Shown in pieces: positions 9,519 through 29,884 of a stretch of DNA of 64,000 nucleotides. Source of the stretch: Glandiceps talaboti (Eukaryota > Hemichordata > Enteropneusta > Spengelidae); the NCBI RefSeq assembly GCF_964340395.1, contig NC_135553.1:13387501-13451500 (forward strand), written 5' to 3'. Positions within the stretch are counted from its first letter, which is position 1; each line of letters begins with the position of its first letter. Under the pieces are notes generated by a model. That model had not been told where the DNA came from. It saw nothing but the letters and a program-made list of their open reading frames with translations, and did no database searches. The translations under genes and the position numbers were made by a program.

Positions 9519-11760
9519 AAAATTCAAGTAACTATTATTGTTTTAGCTTGACCTCTACTCTTACACCCATAACCTTAAGCTTAAGTCGCTAACTTACCTT
9601 CAATTTCCCTCAGTAACAAAGTAAAGTTATTTTTTTAATCAAATCATTTGTATCAACACAGATTTAATTCTAACATCAAAACCTGTGTGGTACTAGTCAC
9701 TTTTAGGTTGTTTTGGTTTACAAAACGGGTTGAAGATACATCATAGCATTGGTTCCTCTTGCTGTTTTCTTGTTTTCTTGTTTTGGTGGAGGTTGTTTGT
9801 TTATTTGTTTTGTTTTATTGTGTGTGTTTATGTTTCTAGTTTGATGGCATTTGCTGCATCCAATTAATTCTTATAACCCTTTGTAAACGATATATACTCC
9901 ACCATTAGCAATAATATACACGGTACTGAACATTATACCGCGGCCATGGACACTTTATAGAATGTATAATACGTGCCTCCTCTCCACGTCTTGTACAGGT
10001 TTAAGTATCCCCGTTGGGCACAGGTGTGAATTTTGCAATGCTTGGGTTTTCTGTATGATTCATTATCTTGAAATCAGTATCAAGTTTTGCTAACAATGGC
10101 AGACTTTAAAAAACCTGGATCAAACACAGCGAAAGTTGTCCCTTTGGCTGTCAAAGATAGTGTTAACAATCTATTTTCAGAAGTACACTTACGTTTGTTC
10201 GTTTTTGAAACGCACACGACTCCGTCTTTTGTGTTGAAATATATATTATGATAGATAAAACATCGTTTATTCCGTAAAGTCACTCCTGTCACGATCACAT
10301 TTAAAGTATAAAAGCGATAACATTTAGCACTCGAACATTTGAATAGCCAACATACAAAGCCACAAAAGAAATGCTTTGAAAAAACGCTGTTAATTGTGTA
10401 TCCTTCGAAAGATAAAATCCACCATGTTTTAATAGTTACTTTTCTAGAAAACTAGAAAAAGAAAACCTAGAAATACTCGCGAATCTTCACTTCAATCCAT
10501 CTTTTATGTTGCATCATTACAAGAAAGATGTGTAAACATTACATGCTTTCCAACGATAGCGTTGCGTTGCGGATTATAGGGAGTGGTTAGTGTCATTGAA
10601 GGGTATAACCTCAAATTGAAATACGATTTCGAGAAAAGGCCAAAACATTTTCGGCAATAGACCATCAATCAAATCTCGTTATTTCCTCTTTATCTGGCTT
10701 CATCCAGAATATTTTGTATTTAGATCTGAGAAGAAAACGTAATCATATGTCATCAGTGCTTTTAAGAAATATGTCATCTCATGACGAAAACGAGTATTTG
10801 TTTCACTAAGCCCGTCTAAATCTGACCCAATTTGAACTCACGTTTTTTGCCTGTTTATCTTTCAGAATAAATTTTGACCTTTGGTAAGATCAGGAATCAC
10901 ACAACGCTACAATTGTTAAAAGCGAAAAATAACAAAACATAGAGATAAACTCTTTTGGCACGAATCTCTTCACGTGCTGGTTGTTCAGACTGTTTTTCAC
11001 CAAGACTTCCAAGTAACAAGATATCCTCTATTCACTGGATTTCAAGCAAACCCTGTGATAGTTGAAAGAGTTAAATTATTCAGTATATAATCTCTTCTAT
11101 ACATTACTGTGATATCATTCGATCATGAAACAAGGGACGTCTTATAACTATATTGACTAAGGGATCTCAAATGTCAACTTTGTCAACTTTTGTATTTTCC
11201 ATTAATAATGAATAACTGTTAACTTTAACTTTAAGCTTACTTAATCCAATACTATCAATTCTAATCAATGTCACAATTTTGCAACATTTGTGAGTAGATT
11301 ATTTTGTAAATCAAATAAAAAATTGAAAAGACGTTTATTACATAATTCAACATATAATGTACGTGATAGAACTGCATGAATCTTTATATACAAACAGATT
11401 CAAAGTGAGAGAGTCGAGTTATCTCAGAAACCAAGAAAAATGCTTACATTAAGTCCTAACATTTACCAGGATACCAGGGAAATTCACATCAGTTGCTCTA
11501 AAATTTTACATCTACAAAATATCAAATCATTGACTTTTAGGTTAACAAACAATACTCAGTAGAGCAAGTTAATGGGACGTTTGTTTTGTAGACATGGACA
11601 ATGGTTATATCTACATAAAGTAAAGTTAGGTGCTTCAATTATCGCAAAGTGCGATGAGTGCCCTGTTGATTTAATTAATAAGTATGCTTATGTCTTTCAT
11701 GTTACCACTACACCAAGCATTAACTTCCACTTCTTACATAATTAATTATTGTTGTTGACT
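9519..11760. other. Non-coding stretch
   Basis: No gene, RNA or repeat structure recognised. Confidence 0.4.
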
Positions 11761-11817
11761 GTATGTATGTATGTATGTATGTATGTATGTATGTATGTAT
11801 GTATGTATGTATGTATG
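11761..11817. repeat. (GTAT)n microsatellite
   Basis: Uniform TATG tetranucleotide tract. Confidence 0.95.
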
Positions 11818-12828
11818 CACATATATGAAGATATAAAGGTTACCAATATCTACTAAGCGAGTGCCATGCTTAGTTACCTTGCCACTACTGTATGTACCAT
11901 AATTATTCGATAGGGCAACAAAAGCCATTATATGAATCTATGCACCATGTTTTGACCCAACGTTACTATATCAACATTTACTATTTTGAACCATTTATCA
12001 GTCATGTAACAATATCCAGCTGCAGTGCGATTGTTCTTGACAAAAGATTCGTTAAAATATAAGTTACTATGGCGTTCGAGGAAAAGCAATAACATGTGTA
12101 TGTGGTATCTTTGCCGTTAAAGGTTTCTCGGCAACAATGGAGAAATTGATAATGAGATAATGTGCTTATCATGGTCGGGAGACTAGATAGGATTTCTTTT
12201 AAGTCAAAGCAGTTTTTTCCTTACAATATAAAGGACATCAAAGCACCGCAATTTTCTATGGATGTGTAGATATTTCGCTGATTATCATTCAGTTAGCTGT
12301 TACGAGGACATCATTTCTTTACAATTGTGAAGCTATTACAATGACACCTAGAGATTGCAAGGCTTCAGGATGAAACTTTCATCCCCATGGTTTGAAAAGA
12401 ATAAATGTTTGTCTTTGAATAAAATGCAATAACATGCAATATGTTTTATCTATAATACTAGTAACGACATATTCTTATGAAATGGGATCTATGTGGATTT
12501 GTTTAGGGGTTACATGTTAGTTTTTTATGTGTATAGGGTGGCATTAAACTGGCATGATAGTAATTGAAATGTCATTAAAATGTCAGATTTAATATTTGCC
12601 CTGGCAATTACCACCGGATTATCATGCATGTCATCGACCTTACTATAAGTACACAATATACAGTTTACAGAAATTTGAGCTCACAGATTGCTTAACTGTT
12701 CATGTTGTCTGAGCGACGGAGTATGAAAATGTTACATTTTCCTTGTGTTAGGAGTGTAACGTTAACAGTACTTTATCAAGAACGTTGGGAACTTCGCATG
12801 TTGAAGTAAAATTATATTTCTTCGGAGA
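11818..12828. other. Non-coding stretch
   Basis: Nothing supported here. Confidence 0.4.
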
Positions 12829-13111
12829 TGTATGTATGTGTATGTAAGTACCGTATGTATGTATGTATATATTGATATGTATCAATGCATGTATATGTAC
12901 GTACGTACGTACGTACGTACGTGTGTATGCATGTACATTTGTATGTATGTATGTATGTATGTATGTATGTATGTATGTATGTATGTATATATGTATGTGT
13001 GTATGTATGTATGTATGTATGTATGTATGTATGTATGTATGTATGTATGTATGAAGGTATGCCGGTATGGTGGCGGGTGGTGGTGGTGGTGGTGGTTGTG
13101 GTGCTGGTGGT
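12829..13111. repeat. Compound (GTAT)n-(GTAC)n-(GTAT)n-(GGT)n microsatellite
   Basis: TATG repeats enclose a palindromic (GTAC)n patch at about 12897-12921 and pass into (GGT)n at 13069-13111. Confidence 0.95.
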
Positions 13112-13761
13112 TAGATATGGAGAACAGTACAGAATTAGCAGAACAGTGAGGTGGATCAGAAATTGAGATTCAACTGAAGAAACCTAGAATAATGTAAGAA
13201 CTGACATGTTAAATAGATTCAGATATAGAAATGGTTGCATACCTGAAATGAGTGTGTTAGCTTCATTCAATACCAAAGTATAATTGGCATAATGACGATA
13301 TGCCATGATACGAACGACTAATAATACGTATTCGTTACATCACCGAGACCTTATAACGCTCGATTGAAAACCAAACATACCCTAATACTCTACTATCAGC
13401 TTACACGCAGACGAATAAGTAGTTTTTACAGAGTATTCCTTTGTCGTTTAGAGTTTTGGATTGCAGTGTATCAACTGTAAATCGAATATTCACAACAACT
13501 CAAACTCTTTTTAGCCATCTTTAATCTGGGATATGCGATGACTGAATCAGTGAAGTATATTGTGTCTGTGCCAGGAGATGTATGAACATACACTTAATAC
13601 TTCATCCATTTGACCCTGTCTTCCCGTAATGCACGTTATACAGCCTAGCATATGAACCCCGGTCTTAATGATATGAATATGATTAGAGAAACCAACGGTC
13701 AACCTACACACAGGACTTGATTTTGTATGCAAATTAACCCATTTCTTATATCCCTCCTCCT
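13112..13761. other. Non-coding stretch
   Basis: No gene recognised. Confidence 0.4.
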
Positions 13762-14085
13762 AAATCGAAGCAAAATCAACATTCAAGTTGATCTCGTGCC
13801 TTTATAGGGCATCTTTGCTGTGGGACATTGCATCATTGGAGTCAGGAGATATAATATATTCAAGTTGCTCAATGAATATTCATGAGAGTTGTATTATATG
13901 TATAGCCACTCTGGACATATACATACTTAGTATGTAAATTGAATATATTATTTCTGTTGACTCGAACGATGCAATAGCCCTTAGCAAATATAACCTATAA
14001 AGGCACAAGATCAACTTGATGTTTTTCTAAAATCGCAAATAATTGTAGATGATGAAATATCGTGAAATGACTCTCCATAACCCTT
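13762..14085. repeat. Dispersed repeat, two inverted copies
   Basis: The motif CCTATAAAGGCACAAGATCA followed by ACTTGATG occurs at 13993 on the plus strand and, with small changes, inverted at 13762-13809. The inverted copy also shares CTCTCATGAATATTCA (plus-strand TGAATATTCATGAGAG near 13875) with a third copy at 41.6 kb. The pair makes an inverted-repeat locus. No coding potential. Confidence 0.65.
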
Positions 14086-14578
14086 GTTTATGGAAATGTA
14101 TCTATTTCCAGGAGTAGCGTTCCTCTTCCACTACCAAATGGTTGAACATTTATTACCTAAAATATTAGCACACTATGGTATCATAACTTTCAATTTGTCA
14201 CTATCCCAATCTGTTTTGCGCTTTTATTGTTCAACTATTCAAATGCAATGTTGACTCTCGACAATATAAGTAATTGAAAGGGAGGTGTACATTAGAAGCC
14301 AGATAACAGTAAGCAGACCTTCGTCTGGCTCGATCTGTTACTTTCAGTTATTTTTAATCATGGCCATTTCTAATACGCCCAAATGAATGTCTTGTCTGTA
14401 GTGATGTACCATCATCACCCCTGATACAGACCTATATTTGCACAAGAGCCCTATGTAACGTTGTCAACTACCTGCTGAGAATACATTTCATCGTAGTTTC
14501 AGTAAGAGGAAACGATCACACGCACAGAAGAGTCGACCCACAAGTGCACATCTATACAGCCGGACTGACATGGGCACA

Positions 14579-14616
14579 CTGTATCCCAGTGAGAAATCTG
14601 TATCCCAGTGAGAAAT
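14579..14616. repeat. 19-bp tandem duplication
   Basis: CTGTATCCCAGTGAGAAAT occurs twice in direct succession without mismatch. Confidence 0.95.
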
Positions 14617-16224
<1,608 letters not shown>

Positions 16225-18173
16225 AACTTGTCCTAGAATGCCTTGTATTCAACTACGTAAGTTATATTCAGCTAAAAACATTCCGTTATTTTACAATCTC
16301 ACAATGGACTGTAATATTATTTGAAGCTTTTCGCCATTTTAGGTTTCCATTTGGATTATTCAGCTGTTCATCTCCTGTGAACATACGATTAGCATGAATG
16401 TAACAGATTAAACTAGACATTTTTTTTCATATATAAAGTCTCTTTTTTGTACAACCAATATGAAAAGCTGATTTCTATTAAGATGAAATCCGTGAACAGT
16501 TAGGTGAAAATTATTGTGCGTTTAGTTTCATGACTAGAATAACGTCCACCCACTTACCATCGGGACGGCGAGGCACACCATTTTTTTTTATAGATCAGCT
16601 ATCGGGAAATACAGCCTCTTGAGGAATGGCCGCACAGGGTACCAGACCTCTGGACAGGGGTCCATTAAACAGTACCCCCACTTGCTTAAACCTTGGAAAG
16701 TGCCTTATCACTAACGTGAAACGAATTTAGCCAATTATCGCAAAACATACATTGGCCACAGCAGCTATGACGAATGGACCAATTATGTAAATTGGACCTG
16801 AGAGAACTGCGTCACGGGGAATTTGCCACACTGACGAGAACCATGACCAATCGCACGTTAAACGAATTTGAACCCCGTAATACTCAATCGCATACCCAAG
16901 CCTGGTCATCAATTTATACATCGATTGACTAGTTTTATGGTGACAAGTTTCACGACTTTTAAACACGGTTAAAAGGTTTTCTTTTTCAAAATTCAATTAT
17001 CAGAGCGAGCACAATATCATTAGCAATAAATTATCACGAGGTTTTTAGCACGCCAGCTATCTGTAACGATAATATGGCAATATGGTTGCTACCTTGCCAA
17101 ATCATTAGTAACAAATACGGTACCATGCTGATAGTGTTAATTTGCTTCGAGGGAGCGCAAAATTAACAAAAGTAGAAACTGTTGATTGATACCCCAGGGA
17201 CCCTCTAACGCATGTTATATTTTATCTGACATAGTTCATTGAATTTCATGACTATGTTGTAATATATATCTGCGTCTACATACTCGTAAAGCGCATTGAG
17301 GGCGCGGGTCACACCTTCATTAATTATGTATACGTAGATACCAAGAGTGAACTTATACTCAAGATAAAGACTTCAACGAGTTGTCCTCTCCAACAACAAA
17401 ATCCTATCATTAACACAAATGATAATTTGCATCTGTTTTTACATCCTCCCTGTTTGCATTAAGAGCGCCACAGTCAGGTATATAAGAATATGAAAAAACC
17501 CACCTGTGAGCACAATGATAGCATCTTTCGATACGAAAGAAAGTCCATTGATCCGGAAAGAGTTAGTTGATTGTAAATGACATTTTCTCAATTTGAATGA
17601 TGTAAGCTGTTGGATTTCGTTCGATTTTCGCACTACGGCAACAGCTGCGTGCCTACTCTAATCTACAAATTTACGTTTTTGTGAAAAGCCAGCAGTCATG
17701 AAATGTGTCAATAAACAATAAAGTCTCTTTTGTTCAAGGTATGCATTTTCCATCGTACCTACCTTATCCACTAAATGTTAATATGTTATTCTGTGATGTC
17801 GGATTATGCAAATGTGAAAGATAAACTATGTCGATACGACCTTATATGTTTAGTTTTATGGAGTTTTTTTTTATTCATATACAAATTTGATTAAGCTTGA
17901 TGGTTTACATTGTGAGAAATGGGTGTAATTGGATGAATAAATGTAGTTTACATATTATCTATCAAACGCTTTCGTTCGTGTGTACTTTCATTCTAAAAGT
18001 GAAGACCCTCAAAAATCAATGTTTATTCTGAATTGCACATAAAAAAGCAGCATTCCTTTATCATCTTTTGCAATAGAAGTCAATTATCCTGCAACAGAAA
18101 GTCGTCTGGCTTAACAAAAAATCGTTTTCAAATTGCTACATTTTATCGTCAATATCTTACTAACATTGCTACA
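16225..18173. other. Non-coding stretch
   Basis: No supported gene. A minus-strand open frame at 16727-16996 begins with TTG and has no recognisable domain. Confidence 0.4.
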
Positions 18174-18460
18174 ATGTACCTCCCGATCGCGACGCGACAA
18201 AATTTGAGGCCAATCATTATATTTACATGCTTGAAAGACTACGTGCCACCCAATGGTAACTTACAAGAGGAAAATGTAACAATGTTTATGTTGGTAACAT
18301 TTTTGTCGTGTCAGACATTAAAATGTAACAATTTGGGTGAGAGTTGTGTCGAATCAGACGCCCTTCTGTTTCTGGAAAAGTATGAAAACGTACGACACGG
18401 TACTACAGGAAAGAAATTGCTATTCATCCCCTTTCCACTCCGCGCAACACACTTGATACC

Positions 18461-18502
<42 letters not shown>

Positions 18503-18533
18503 GTTGTGGGTATCCTTTTCAACATCAAGTTAA
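18174..18533 (+). CDS. Unrecognised ORF ending in a poly-Gln run (doubtful)
   Basis: I do not recognise this ORF. From the first ATG it encodes about 119 residues, and the frame is open for 47 further codons upstream. The C-terminal part is 13 Gln encoded by a pure (CAA)n microsatellite at 18463-18502, followed by a short tail ending SFSTSS. No domain, signal peptide or membrane segment stands out, and no splice signals or promoter were noted. The open length is somewhat unusual for DNA this AT-rich, which is the only argument for it. More probably a chance frame through a CAA tract. Confidence 0.15.
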
Positions 18534-18539
18534 TCAATA

Positions 18540-20703
18540 TTTAACAGTGTTGAAAGTCAACATCATACAAGAGCAACTTTCCATTGTGGAAGATTCGACT
18601 CGTCTCACAGGGTCTTTATACATTAGGTCATGCGAAGTAAGCAGATACCCCTTACTGGAGTGTGCGATTAAATATGTCGCTATATGTCTTACATTGAATA
18701 TGACAAGTCCCACAGTGACTATACGATGGCGTATTTCAGATATATTACTAATGTGTTATTAACACAGATAAACGTTGACTGTAAGTCTGTCTTTTACATT
18801 ATGCCAAATCTCGCATACGCAAATTCACGATTTATACAACACACATACGTATACCAGTTTGCCGTCTATATTTACAGAAACCAAACGTGAATGATAAGTT
18901 ATTATCAAAGGGAAACAAATCTAGGATTTGGACTCCATGAAAGCTATACAACCGATCGATTTTACCGACGGCAAATAATCGTGGAGTGTTTCTTCAAAGA
19001 ACTTAAAACGACTATGCAATTTGCCTCAGCGAAGACATAATGCAAATGTATATCAAATGTCTCGAGCACTGTATACGTAGTACATATTAGTTGGCAGCAG
19101 AGGATGATCATGACATAAACAGAGTAATAGATGTCTTAACAGGATGGGTCGTTCTATCAATGTACAGAATGTGTTAACCATCACAGGGAAAAGAAAAGGC
19201 AACTTTACACCTGACTAATACAAGAACCATTTTTTAATAGTTTTCCACATGTCAAAAACCTAAGAGAAAATGGCTTTTGATATAACCTTAGCCAACATCA
19301 CCTAACATTTGACTTTTGATAGGAATACTGCTATTATATTCAAATTTGCATATTTTTCGACATTTTAATTCAAATACATCAACTCGAAAGCATATGTTAC
19401 ACGTTCCGTGTATTAATGGACACCTGTGACGGTCATGGTTGCATCGGAATATTAATTGCCGAAGTCAAAATCCATTGTATTTCACTGTTCAAATTTCAAT
19501 TAAAATAATGGCACGCTTATTTCTCGAACTAAATTACTTTGTTTTATCAAGTTATTCAGTTTCGGTGCGCTTAAAATTGAATTTATGAATGTGAATACGC
19601 ATGTAAACCTAACTTTAAAAAATCAGTTATTGTAAACACCTACTTTACATAACTTAATGCTGATTAATTATGTACCAAGAGCAATTAAAACACGCGCGCT
19701 GCCATATGAATTATTGACAACGTAACATCAATGTTGGAAGTACGGTGGGAGAAGGAGACATCGGCAGGTAAAAAGAAATTACACGCTCTCATGCATTTTT
19801 CTCATAATCACCATCGCAATCAGGATAGCATAAGGTTATGTCAGTTTTCAATGTTCTTGCAAATTGAAATGCATTACACTGGACGTAGTCACATTACTTT
19901 CCCGCTAATGTTGAAAACAAGCATGAATAAGGTGTCATTCTTAATATTGAAAGAAATACGTTAAACCAAGCCGTTTTTGTTCAAACCATATGTTCACTAA
20001 AATTTGAAAGTCGACTGTTAATTTGCTTATAATATGGAATGGAAATAAATACTAAATCTTACCACCTACCGATGACAGGTCTTTTTTTCACAGGAGAAAC
20101 ATCAACGCATGTCCGTGCAGTACCAAGACTACGAACGAACTAAAATGATGCAAGCTAGATCGATCGCGAAACAATTCAGCATGCAAGACTCCCTAAGCTT
20201 GTTTTTTTAAACAGGTGTGTCGAGATATGTCAGTTTCGTGCATGTGCTTGTGTGATCATGAATGAAAAGAAAAAAATAGCCCCTAGCAGTGCCATCCCTG
20301 GTGGCCCTACACACAAAAACATGATTAGTCTGGTAGACTATCAATTGGATGTGTTTTTTCCCCTCTTTCAAATATCATCTATATATCATATTTCTTACCC
20401 CACTGATTTTCTTGTGTATTCCTAACTTTTTTCGAACATGCTTAACACTCTTTGTACCTGATTTGTGATTATAACACGGATTTCAATATTTTTTTTCAAT
20501 TTATGGGCTCGATATAAAGAGATTTATTTATTACGTTATGCCTGCAGGTATATGTTGAACGAAGTCAAACGACATATAAAGGCACAAAGGGCAATAATCA
20601 TTTTTAAACAGCCTTCACATGAAACAAATTTCTCAAGACAGAGTGAAAATAATGATTGATCATCTATGTGTGAAGTAAACGTAAATTAAAGTAAAAAATT
20701 TGT
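18540..20703. other. Non-coding stretch
   Basis: No gene or repeat recognised. Confidence 0.4.
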
Positions 20704-21015
20704 TCGGTTCAGTTTACCCGATCCGCCTAGTTTTCACTGCCGACCCTAAACTTTATTTTACCTATTCGAGAAAAAATTCTAACATCGCGAAAATTGTGAA
20801 ATCTCGCAAGAAATAGTGGATGCGGAAATTGACATCAACTTAAAAAGACAATATGTAACTGTTCTTCCAATCTGTAATGGTTGTACATCTGATGAGAAGA
20901 AACCAATAACACTGAGACCATATGGAAAACTACCTGTACTGAACAAAATATTACTCACACATGAAAAGAAAATTTAAAAAGTCAAATACAAATCCTACCT
21001 ACCCCACCTACTCTA
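20704..21015 (+). mobile_element. Dispersed element, family A, copy 1 (plus)
   Basis: Starts near CCGACCCTAAAC (20741) with a short lead-in and ends at AATCCTACCTACCCCACC (about 21010). The interior shares GACAATATGTAACTGTTC and CATCTGATGAGAAGAAACC with the minus-strand copy at 28.8 kb (CAATATAAAACTGT and CATCTGATGGAAAACGACC). About 300 bp, no ORF. Reads as a short non-autonomous repeat (SINE or MITE); I could not find target-site duplications. Confidence 0.6.
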
Positions 21016-21019
21016 ATAA

Positions 21020-25526
<4,507 letters not shown>

Positions 25527-27591
25527 ACTAGGGTTACAATCTAGCCAGTACACAATTTTAATCATTCTAAGGCTCTTTTTGCTGTTTTAACTCGACTGAT
25601 ATCAATCAAAATTAATAGCCTAACAAGATTTGGCAATTAAATTTCATGTCGTCTTGCTTTGATGGATAACGATCTTTAAATCTCATCATTTAACCAGTAA
25701 TAGTCGAACAAACTGTTATATATCAGACAGCAATAAAACTATATTTCGCTATGTTATTATCTGACAAGATATGGTAATAAAACCTGTGACGTAAATCACA
25801 GTTTCGTGTTTGCTTGCCTATAATGTAAAGTACTTATATTACTTTCCAAAAGTCGTTATCCCCTAAGTGTACATTGAATTAAACGAAGATCTTTGCTGAT
25901 TGCCTTGTAGACCATAGATCGTAAAGTATGACATAATAGGCAAAATAAATCAAATTGTTACGAAGGGGATTCGGAGTAACCAATGCTAATGTCGTACCTG
26001 CATGGTAAGGTATAGCATTTGCCCATGTAGCAGGGTATAACCAGACATTGTATGGTAAATAATAATATTCATGTATTTTCAGTCAATAGCGGTGTGACCT
26101 GTTCTACTTTACAATTGTAATAGAAAAAACAAAATTCACGCTATAAGCCTATGTAATCCCAACAAACTCTCCTCGATCGTATATACCTTGTGAATGTGTT
26201 CATGCATATGTGTGGAAGTATATGCTGATTGTGGGCAGTATGATATAATAACGAACTTTTTGGGAATTTGCTGGACAATCAAATGGATCCTACCCAACAG
26301 ACGTCAATGGATAAAACTTGTCTTCATCCAAAGGAATAAAAATAGTTGGTAATCAACTGAGTGCCTAACAATGCACCGCAATATACTGCTTGATTGAATA
26401 CAATTGTTATTGTGTTCTATCTTTTAAACACCAGTGTTATGTTAAATTGCCAACTAAAAATAAATTATGAAATATTGGAAGATTCTGATATTTATGATTT
26501 CTACACAGTGAGAATTATACACAGTGAATGAAACTATTTGAACGTACAGCTAGCTAAACAATGTATTAAAAGTGTTGCCATGACATTATAGATATTAATG
26601 TTTATTTATGTAAGTAATATTGATAGACCCAAATGAGCAGGTTAACATATTAATTATATATAACAAATTAAATAATATAATGAAGAAAGATCACAGTTTG
26701 TCTAGATAGCCCGGTAACTCTACAATCCTCACCGGAGTTTTACCTAAAAACGCGAAATCAATTATTGGTATATCTCTTTTGCCGCCTCTTTGCTTTATTC
26801 AAATTCATTGCTGCGTCAAATGTGGGACTGTGTGACCTTAAAATGTGTTTGAATAGTCTTAAAAATGACAGCTATTTGTTAAAACGTGTTATAATTTCAG
26901 AGAACCTTGCATAAAGCACCTTTGAAAATTAGATCTATACATGCAATATATGGTTTGAAACATCTATAGTTAATGGGTACCACGCTGCCATAATTAAAAA
27001 AAAAGAATGTGGAGGGGTGTTGTAGTTGGACAGTTATAGTACAAAACATGTGCACAGCTGTACAATGATTAATTGGAAAATACGCGCTGTGCATTATCTC
27101 CCATCAGACAATCAAGGGAATGGTTCGTGTATGTAACATTTATTTCAAATTGGCTTCTCATGAGTATGATTATTCGTATATTTGACGTCTTTGGTATTGA
27201 GGCGCATGTGGCGATAATAGAGTTCACAATGCACATGCCAGTCATCAATTGTCTCCGTAGCATTTATGAAACTGACTTTCAACTACTCAATAAACTAAAA
27301 CATGTTGGTTCGTGTCTCATGTATGAATTTGCAAAAAGGATCGTTGATGGCTGAGCAGGAATACAAAAATGTTGCATTATTGTTTCCCATTAAACGTAGC
27401 TTATCAAATGTTCTTTTGCAATTTGGATGATTAAAGAAGTTTGTTTTCATACAGTCGCATTTCAAACGTTTACATGATTAATAACTATTTGGGCTATTCA
27501 TATTCATGTAAACCATAACACGATGAAATTAATGTTGCCGTGTCTTTTTTTTCTGGCACCAAAGAGATCCTGAATTAAGGAAGATGTATTG
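25527..27591. other. Non-coding stretch
   Basis: An open frame at 27073-27354 (plus) starts with TTG, and its content is not recognised. Confidence 0.4.
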
Positions 27592-27912
27592 CAGCCCGTT
27601 TCATGTTAGTGTCCATTTTCTGTGTTTGATACAGCCTCGCAGAAACAAATAATAAACAGCACATGCTGCACATTAAGATAGCAGATTTAAATAAATACGG
27701 TTTCTTACGACATTCTTAATAAATGAAAAGAACTGACATGTCACCATGCAGACGTAAAAACATTGGCGCCCGCTTGTCTGCGAACATTTAAACGGATTAT
27801 TTCATTTGGACAAAAGGTGGCAAGAGGTTTCAAGTGCAGAACATGTGCAGTTTCTTGTTACTTTCCACGTGTTTACAAACAGGACCAGTGACCATTAACA
27901 TGAAACGGGCTG
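27592..27912. mobile_element. MITE-like element with inverted ends
   Basis: CAGCCCGTTTCATGTTAGTG at 27592 is matched inverted by CATTAACATGAAACGGGCTG at 27893-27912 (one mismatch over 20 bp). Weaker inverted similarity continues for some tens of bases inward. Length 321 bp, no ORF, so a non-autonomous inverted-repeat element is likely. Confidence 0.6.
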
Positions 27913-28807
27913 TACTTACACAACGCTTCACACTCGTTCTGCTTAAAAGGGATTAAAGTTATGATTAAAAGTTTACATTGAGGTAACATTATGTTCCACC
28001 TGTATTCATACAACTCATACCTTTGATATAACTAGTGAAATGGAGCATAAAGTTATCAAAAATGATTGAAAATAATTTACTTAATGTAATTATGGTAATT
28101 CTTCAAATGTTATCCATTAAATGTATCATAATGATTTGTTTTCTGTTAGTTTTTTTTGTTTGTTTGAACGTGATCGTTACCTCTATCTACTGTAACATGA
28201 TTATTACATTTCGATGTGTTTATACTAGTTTGTGCTCGTGGTAGCATACTGCTAACATTTTAATTTCATGAATTTACATTACATACATTTACCACTATAA
28301 ATGGCATTACTGGCCTTCCTTTTCATACCTTGAAGTAGAATACTACACTGGGGCCAGTTTTACTGAAAATCGAAGTGCTGAAAATCTCTAACCTTGCAAT
28401 GTGAAGCCTAGCTTGTTCCTAGTCCATTTGAAAAGACCTTTGACGGTTCACCACATTGTTATCAAAGAAATAAAGAGTGCATTATTATATTCCAATACAT
28501 TTAATACAGTATTCGGTGGTCATACTGCATTTCTAAACTACCTGTATTATTCATTTTGACCTCCATTTCAAATATTTGGAAAGTTACCTCAGATATTTTT
28601 TGTTCTTGATTTTAACTAGGATTAGGTTGGAGTCGTCTCGAACGAAGTAACACCAACAGTTCAAGATTTTTGTTTCAGAAGTATAACCTACATTAATTGC
28701 CTTTAGCATTACACAGACACTTGTCCACGAACATAACCAAAACGTTCATCTTAACCTTACACCAAACAAAATAATTGTGGGGTTCCGATAATGCCCAATC
28801 TCTAATT

Positions 28808-28856
28808 AGGGTGGGTAGGTAGGATTGTATTTTCTTTTTCTTTTTGGGTGTTTTTG

Positions 28857-28887
<31 letters not shown>

Positions 28888-29100
28888 GGGGGGGGGGTCT
28901 TGTTCAGTATATGTTTTGCGTTGTTGATCTACATCCCTTCCACGTAGTCTTTGCGTTGTTGGTCGTTTTCCATCAGATGAACTGGCTGTGGCATACTAGC
29001 AATACAGTTTTATATTGTTTCTCACTATTTCTATCGCGAATTTCCAAATATTTTCGATTTTTCGACATTTATTTTCGAATTACCTAAAAAAGGTTTAGCA
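28808..29100 (-). mobile_element. Dispersed element, family A, copy 2 (minus)
   Basis: The plus strand begins GGGTGGGTAGGTAGG, the reverse complement of the family tail, and ends near CCTAAAAAAGGTTTAG, the reverse complement of its head. The interior matches copy 1 at 20.7 kb. A T26 run followed by G10 (28862-28897) interrupts it. Confidence 0.6.
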
Positions 29101-29884
29101 GTAAACAGTCGACTAGAATTGGTCGAGTTACCAGAACAATACAATATTTGTTTGGCCATAGCTTGGTGGAGGATGTACATGCTCATGTCCTTTCATGTGA
29201 AATAGTTATATTATACTTGTTCATCAAGAAGGGCAACGACAGACAGTCGGAAGCACAGTCAAGGAAATACTCTGCACTTTTGAACATCAAAAATTGAAAA
29301 ACGTGATAATTCTCTAATATTCATGGCCAAACAAATTTCTGAATATCATGTTTCCTGTAAATATGTGTGTTTCTTTCAGATTGTTATTTAAAAAATTAAG
29401 TCACGCATTAGGAATCGAAGTGGAAGAAGAAACAGATTAAATGACGTAAAGACACTTACTAATATTCTCATTAAACCAGCTAAGGTATTGATTTACAAAT
29501 AAAACAGATACATGTATGTTTAAAAGATGTATTGGTCATGATTCAGGGTGTTTTCATGGTGATACTGCATGGAGGTGATGTGTACTCTAAATGTGGTATC
29601 ATAAGTTAGAATTTAATACATTAATTAACAAAGATGTTTTTTTTTGAAACAATAGGTTTTTTCCTGACGACTTTATTTGAATAATGATTTGTTTTCGAAA
29701 AGGATGTTATAAGTGGAAGACACTAAACTTCACATTTTATATGGTCGATATCAGTCGTGAAAATTATGATCATGCTGGCCTTAAAGAATCGATCTCTCAG
29801 AATAATACAATATACAAAAAATTGTAACACAATATGAAGTGGCATTAAATGATATGACAAGATGTGAAGTTTAATGTATATTTT
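29101..29884. other. Non-coding stretch
   Basis: Nothing supported. Confidence 0.4.

Noticed and set aside
12832-13166. Open frames rich in Met-Tyr-Val-Cys and similar frames at 3.4, 45-46, 50 and 59.5 kb
   Set aside because: All are frames through TATG/ATAC tetranucleotide repeats.
20886-20917. CTGATGAGAAGAAAC, both hammerhead words close together
   Set aside because: Only three bases lie between the two words, so no helix II can form, and no matching helix I or III was found. It is part of the dispersed family A interior.
28862-28897. T26-G10 run as a retroposon tail
   Set aside because: It lies inside a family A element and has no adjacent target duplication; simple slippage is enough.
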